Shown: in pieces, positions 63,118 through 64,000 of the stretch
Layout of the letters: each line of letters opens with the position of its first letter
Numbering within the stretch: the stretch's first letter is position 1
Source: Tabrizicola sp. TH137
Lineage (GTDB): Bacteria > Pseudomonadota > Alphaproteobacteria > Rhodobacterales > Rhodobacteraceae
Assembly (NCBI RefSeq): GCF_002855575.1
Contig: NZ_PKRQ01000001.1
Span: forward strand, 310,001-374,000
DNA length: 64,000 nucleotides
Reading direction: 5' to 3'
Translations under genes and position numbers: made by a program
The notes under the pieces: model-generated
The model's database searches: none
What the model was told of the DNA's origin: nothing
The model's input: the letters and a program-made list of their open reading frames with translations, nothing else

Positions 63118-63174
63118 CCGGGAGGGCTGTCTGCCCTCCCGGACCCACCCGAGAGTATTTTCGCCAAGATGAAG
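63118..63174 (+). repeat. G-rich hairpin repeat, tail type 1 (copy D)
   Basis: A perfect 10-bp stem CCGGGAGGGC/GCCCTCCCGG with loop TGTCT is followed by GACCCACCCGAGA and the tail GTATTTTCGCCAAGATGAAG. The stem and loop match copy A while the tail matches copies E and F. It lies between era and the DUF1491 gene, ending just before the TTG start of the latter; its AAGATGAAGGGG may supply the Shine-Dalgarno sequence. Confidence 0.7.
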
Positions 63175-63184
63175 GGGCATCCCG

Positions 63185-63514
63185 TTGCGCCTGACGACCG
63201 ACCTCTGGGTATCCGCCTATCTGACGCGTCTGCGGCTGGCCGATATTCCGGTCTATGTGACGGCGAAGGGCGACGCGACCGCAGGCGCGGTGATCGTGAA
63301 ATGCGCCACGCTGGATGGTCAGGCCAAGGCCGTGCAGCGCAGCTATGACCTGATGACCGGCGCCCGCGTCTGGGTCACCCTGGCCGAAGGGCCGGAGGCC
63401 GAGGTGGACGCCACCCTTTCCCGCCAGCGCGACCGCGACCCCGATCTCTGGGTGATCGAGGTGGAAGACCGGCAGGGTCGCACCCTTCTCGATCAGCCGG
63501 GGCTTGCCGACTGA
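63185..63514 (+). CDS. DUF1491 family protein
   Basis: A 109-residue soluble protein, start TTG at 63185 after AAGGGG. It reads RLTTDLWVSAYLTRLRLADI and GAVIVKCATLDGQAKAVQRS, with the C-terminal WVIEVEDRQGRTLLDQPGL, all typical of this alphaproteobacterial family. It is regularly found between era and recO in this order. Function is unknown. Confidence 0.9.
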   Translation: MRLTTDLWVSAYLTRLRLADIPVYVTAKGDATAGAVIVKCATLDGQAKAVQRSYDLMTGARVWVTLAEGPEAEVDATLSRQRDRDPDLWVIEVEDRQGRTLLDQPGLAD

Positions 63515-63551
63515 CTTGCCCTTCCCCTGAACCCCGCCGATAGTCACCCGC

Positions 63552-64000
63552 ATGGAATGGCGGGACGAAGGCGCGCTCCTGTCGGTCAGACCCCACGGCG
63601 AAAGCGCGGCGATCATCGAGGTCTTCACCGAAGAACATGGCCGCCATGCCGGGGTCGTGCGCGGTGGCGCGTCCCGGCGCATCGCCCCCCTCCTGCAACC
63701 CGGCGCGCAGGTGCAGGTCACATGGCGCGCGCGGCTGGACGATCACCTCGGCATCTTCACCGTCGAACCCCTGCGCGCCCGCGCGGCGCTCCTCTCCGAT
63801 CCGCTGGCACTGGCGGGACTGAACGCCGTCTGCGCCATGCTCCGCGTGGCGCTGGCCGAACGCGAACCCCATCCGGTGCTGCACGCCGCGACCATGCCCC
63901 TGCTCGACGCGCTGGATGCCGGGACAGACTGGCCCCCCGCCTATCTGCGCTGGGAACTCCTGCTGCTCGAAGAGATCGGCTTCGGCCTCGACCTCGCCAC
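63552..64000 (+). CDS. recO: DNA repair protein RecO (5' part only)
   Basis: The first 149 codons of RecO; the rest lies beyond the right edge. The N-terminal OB-fold begins [20 protein letters not shown], followed by [20 protein letters not shown]. The helical part starts around residue 75 and includes [20 protein letters not shown]. RecO helps load RecA at gaps together with RecR. The order era-DUF1491-recO is that of related genomes. Confidence 0.95.
   Translation, partial: MEWRDEGALLSVRPHGESAAIIEVFTEEHGRHAGVVRGGASRRIAPLLQPGAQVQVTWRARLDDHLGIFTVEPLRARAALLSDPLALAGLNAVCAMLRVALAEREPHPVLHAATMPLLDALDAGTDWPPAYLRWELLLLEEIGFGLDLA

Overview
The window is GC-rich chromosomal DNA from an alphaproteobacterium, most likely of the family Rhodobacteraceae/Paracoccaceae (Rhodobacter, Paracoccus, Gemmobacter and Tabrizicola relatives). 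The evidence is the strong G/C third-position bias, the pdxJ-acpS-lepB-rnc-era-recO gene order, a complete beta-hydroxyaspartate cycle cluster with its IclR regulator, a SqrR-type operator in front of sqr, and the small GC-rich hairpin repeats between genes. No tRNA, rRNA, CRISPR array, insertion sequence or prophage was seen. Coding density is very high. No gap without a gene exceeds 300 bases.

Layout. 1-5.1 kb: the phosphate operon pstS-pstC-pstA-pstB-phoU (minus strand, phoU cut by the window edge) behind a four-repeat Pho box. 5.3-8.7 kb: dnaE. 8.9-18.5 kb: xanthine dehydrogenase xdhABC joined by stop/start overlap to a BMP-type (nucleoside/purine) ABC transporter. 18.6-25.5 kb: sulfide:quinone oxidoreductase, an aldo/keto reductase, a DadA-like oxidase, a GH25 lysozyme lipoprotein and a dimethylglycine dehydrogenase-like protein. 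25.7-28.9 kb: the zinc regulon zur-znuC-znuB facing znuA across a perfect Zur palindrome. 28.9-36.9 kb: aldose epimerase, then urate catabolism (puuD, a LysR regulator, uraH, a puuE-uraD fusion, ureidoglycine aminohydrolase, allA), interrupted by a FitAB-like toxin-antitoxin pair whose toxin looks degenerate. 37.1-40.1 kb: kup and a GAPDH. 40.3-45.6 kb: bhcDCBA and bhcR. 45.8-54.8 kb: a PatB-like lyase, tandem peptide deformylases (the second degenerate), fmt, rnhA, ispH and several small membrane or unknown proteins. 54.9-64 kb: folK, rpoZ, rel/spoT, DUF2062, pdxJ, an atypical orphan ORF, acpS, lepB, rnc, era, a DUF1491 gene and the start of recO.

How it works together. Much of the first 46 kb can be read as a nitrogen and carbon salvage region. 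Purine nucleosides or bases are imported (BMP transporter), oxidised to urate (XDH), opened to allantoin (PuuD, UraH, UraD), and degraded through allantoate, ureidoglycine and ureidoglycolate to glyoxylate (PuuE, AllE, AllA). Glyoxylate is the substrate and, in Paracoccus, the inducer signal of the beta-hydroxyaspartate cycle encoded a few kb away (BhcA-D, BhcR). This link is an inference from gene content. Allantoate amidohydrolase and urease are not in the window.

The strongest non-coding observations are two families of short hairpin repeats (one with tri- or dinucleotide centres, one with a G-rich hairpin and two alternative conserved tails), a hairpin that buries the start of an atypical orphan gene, and textbook operators at pstS, sqr, zur/znuA and bhcR/bhcA.
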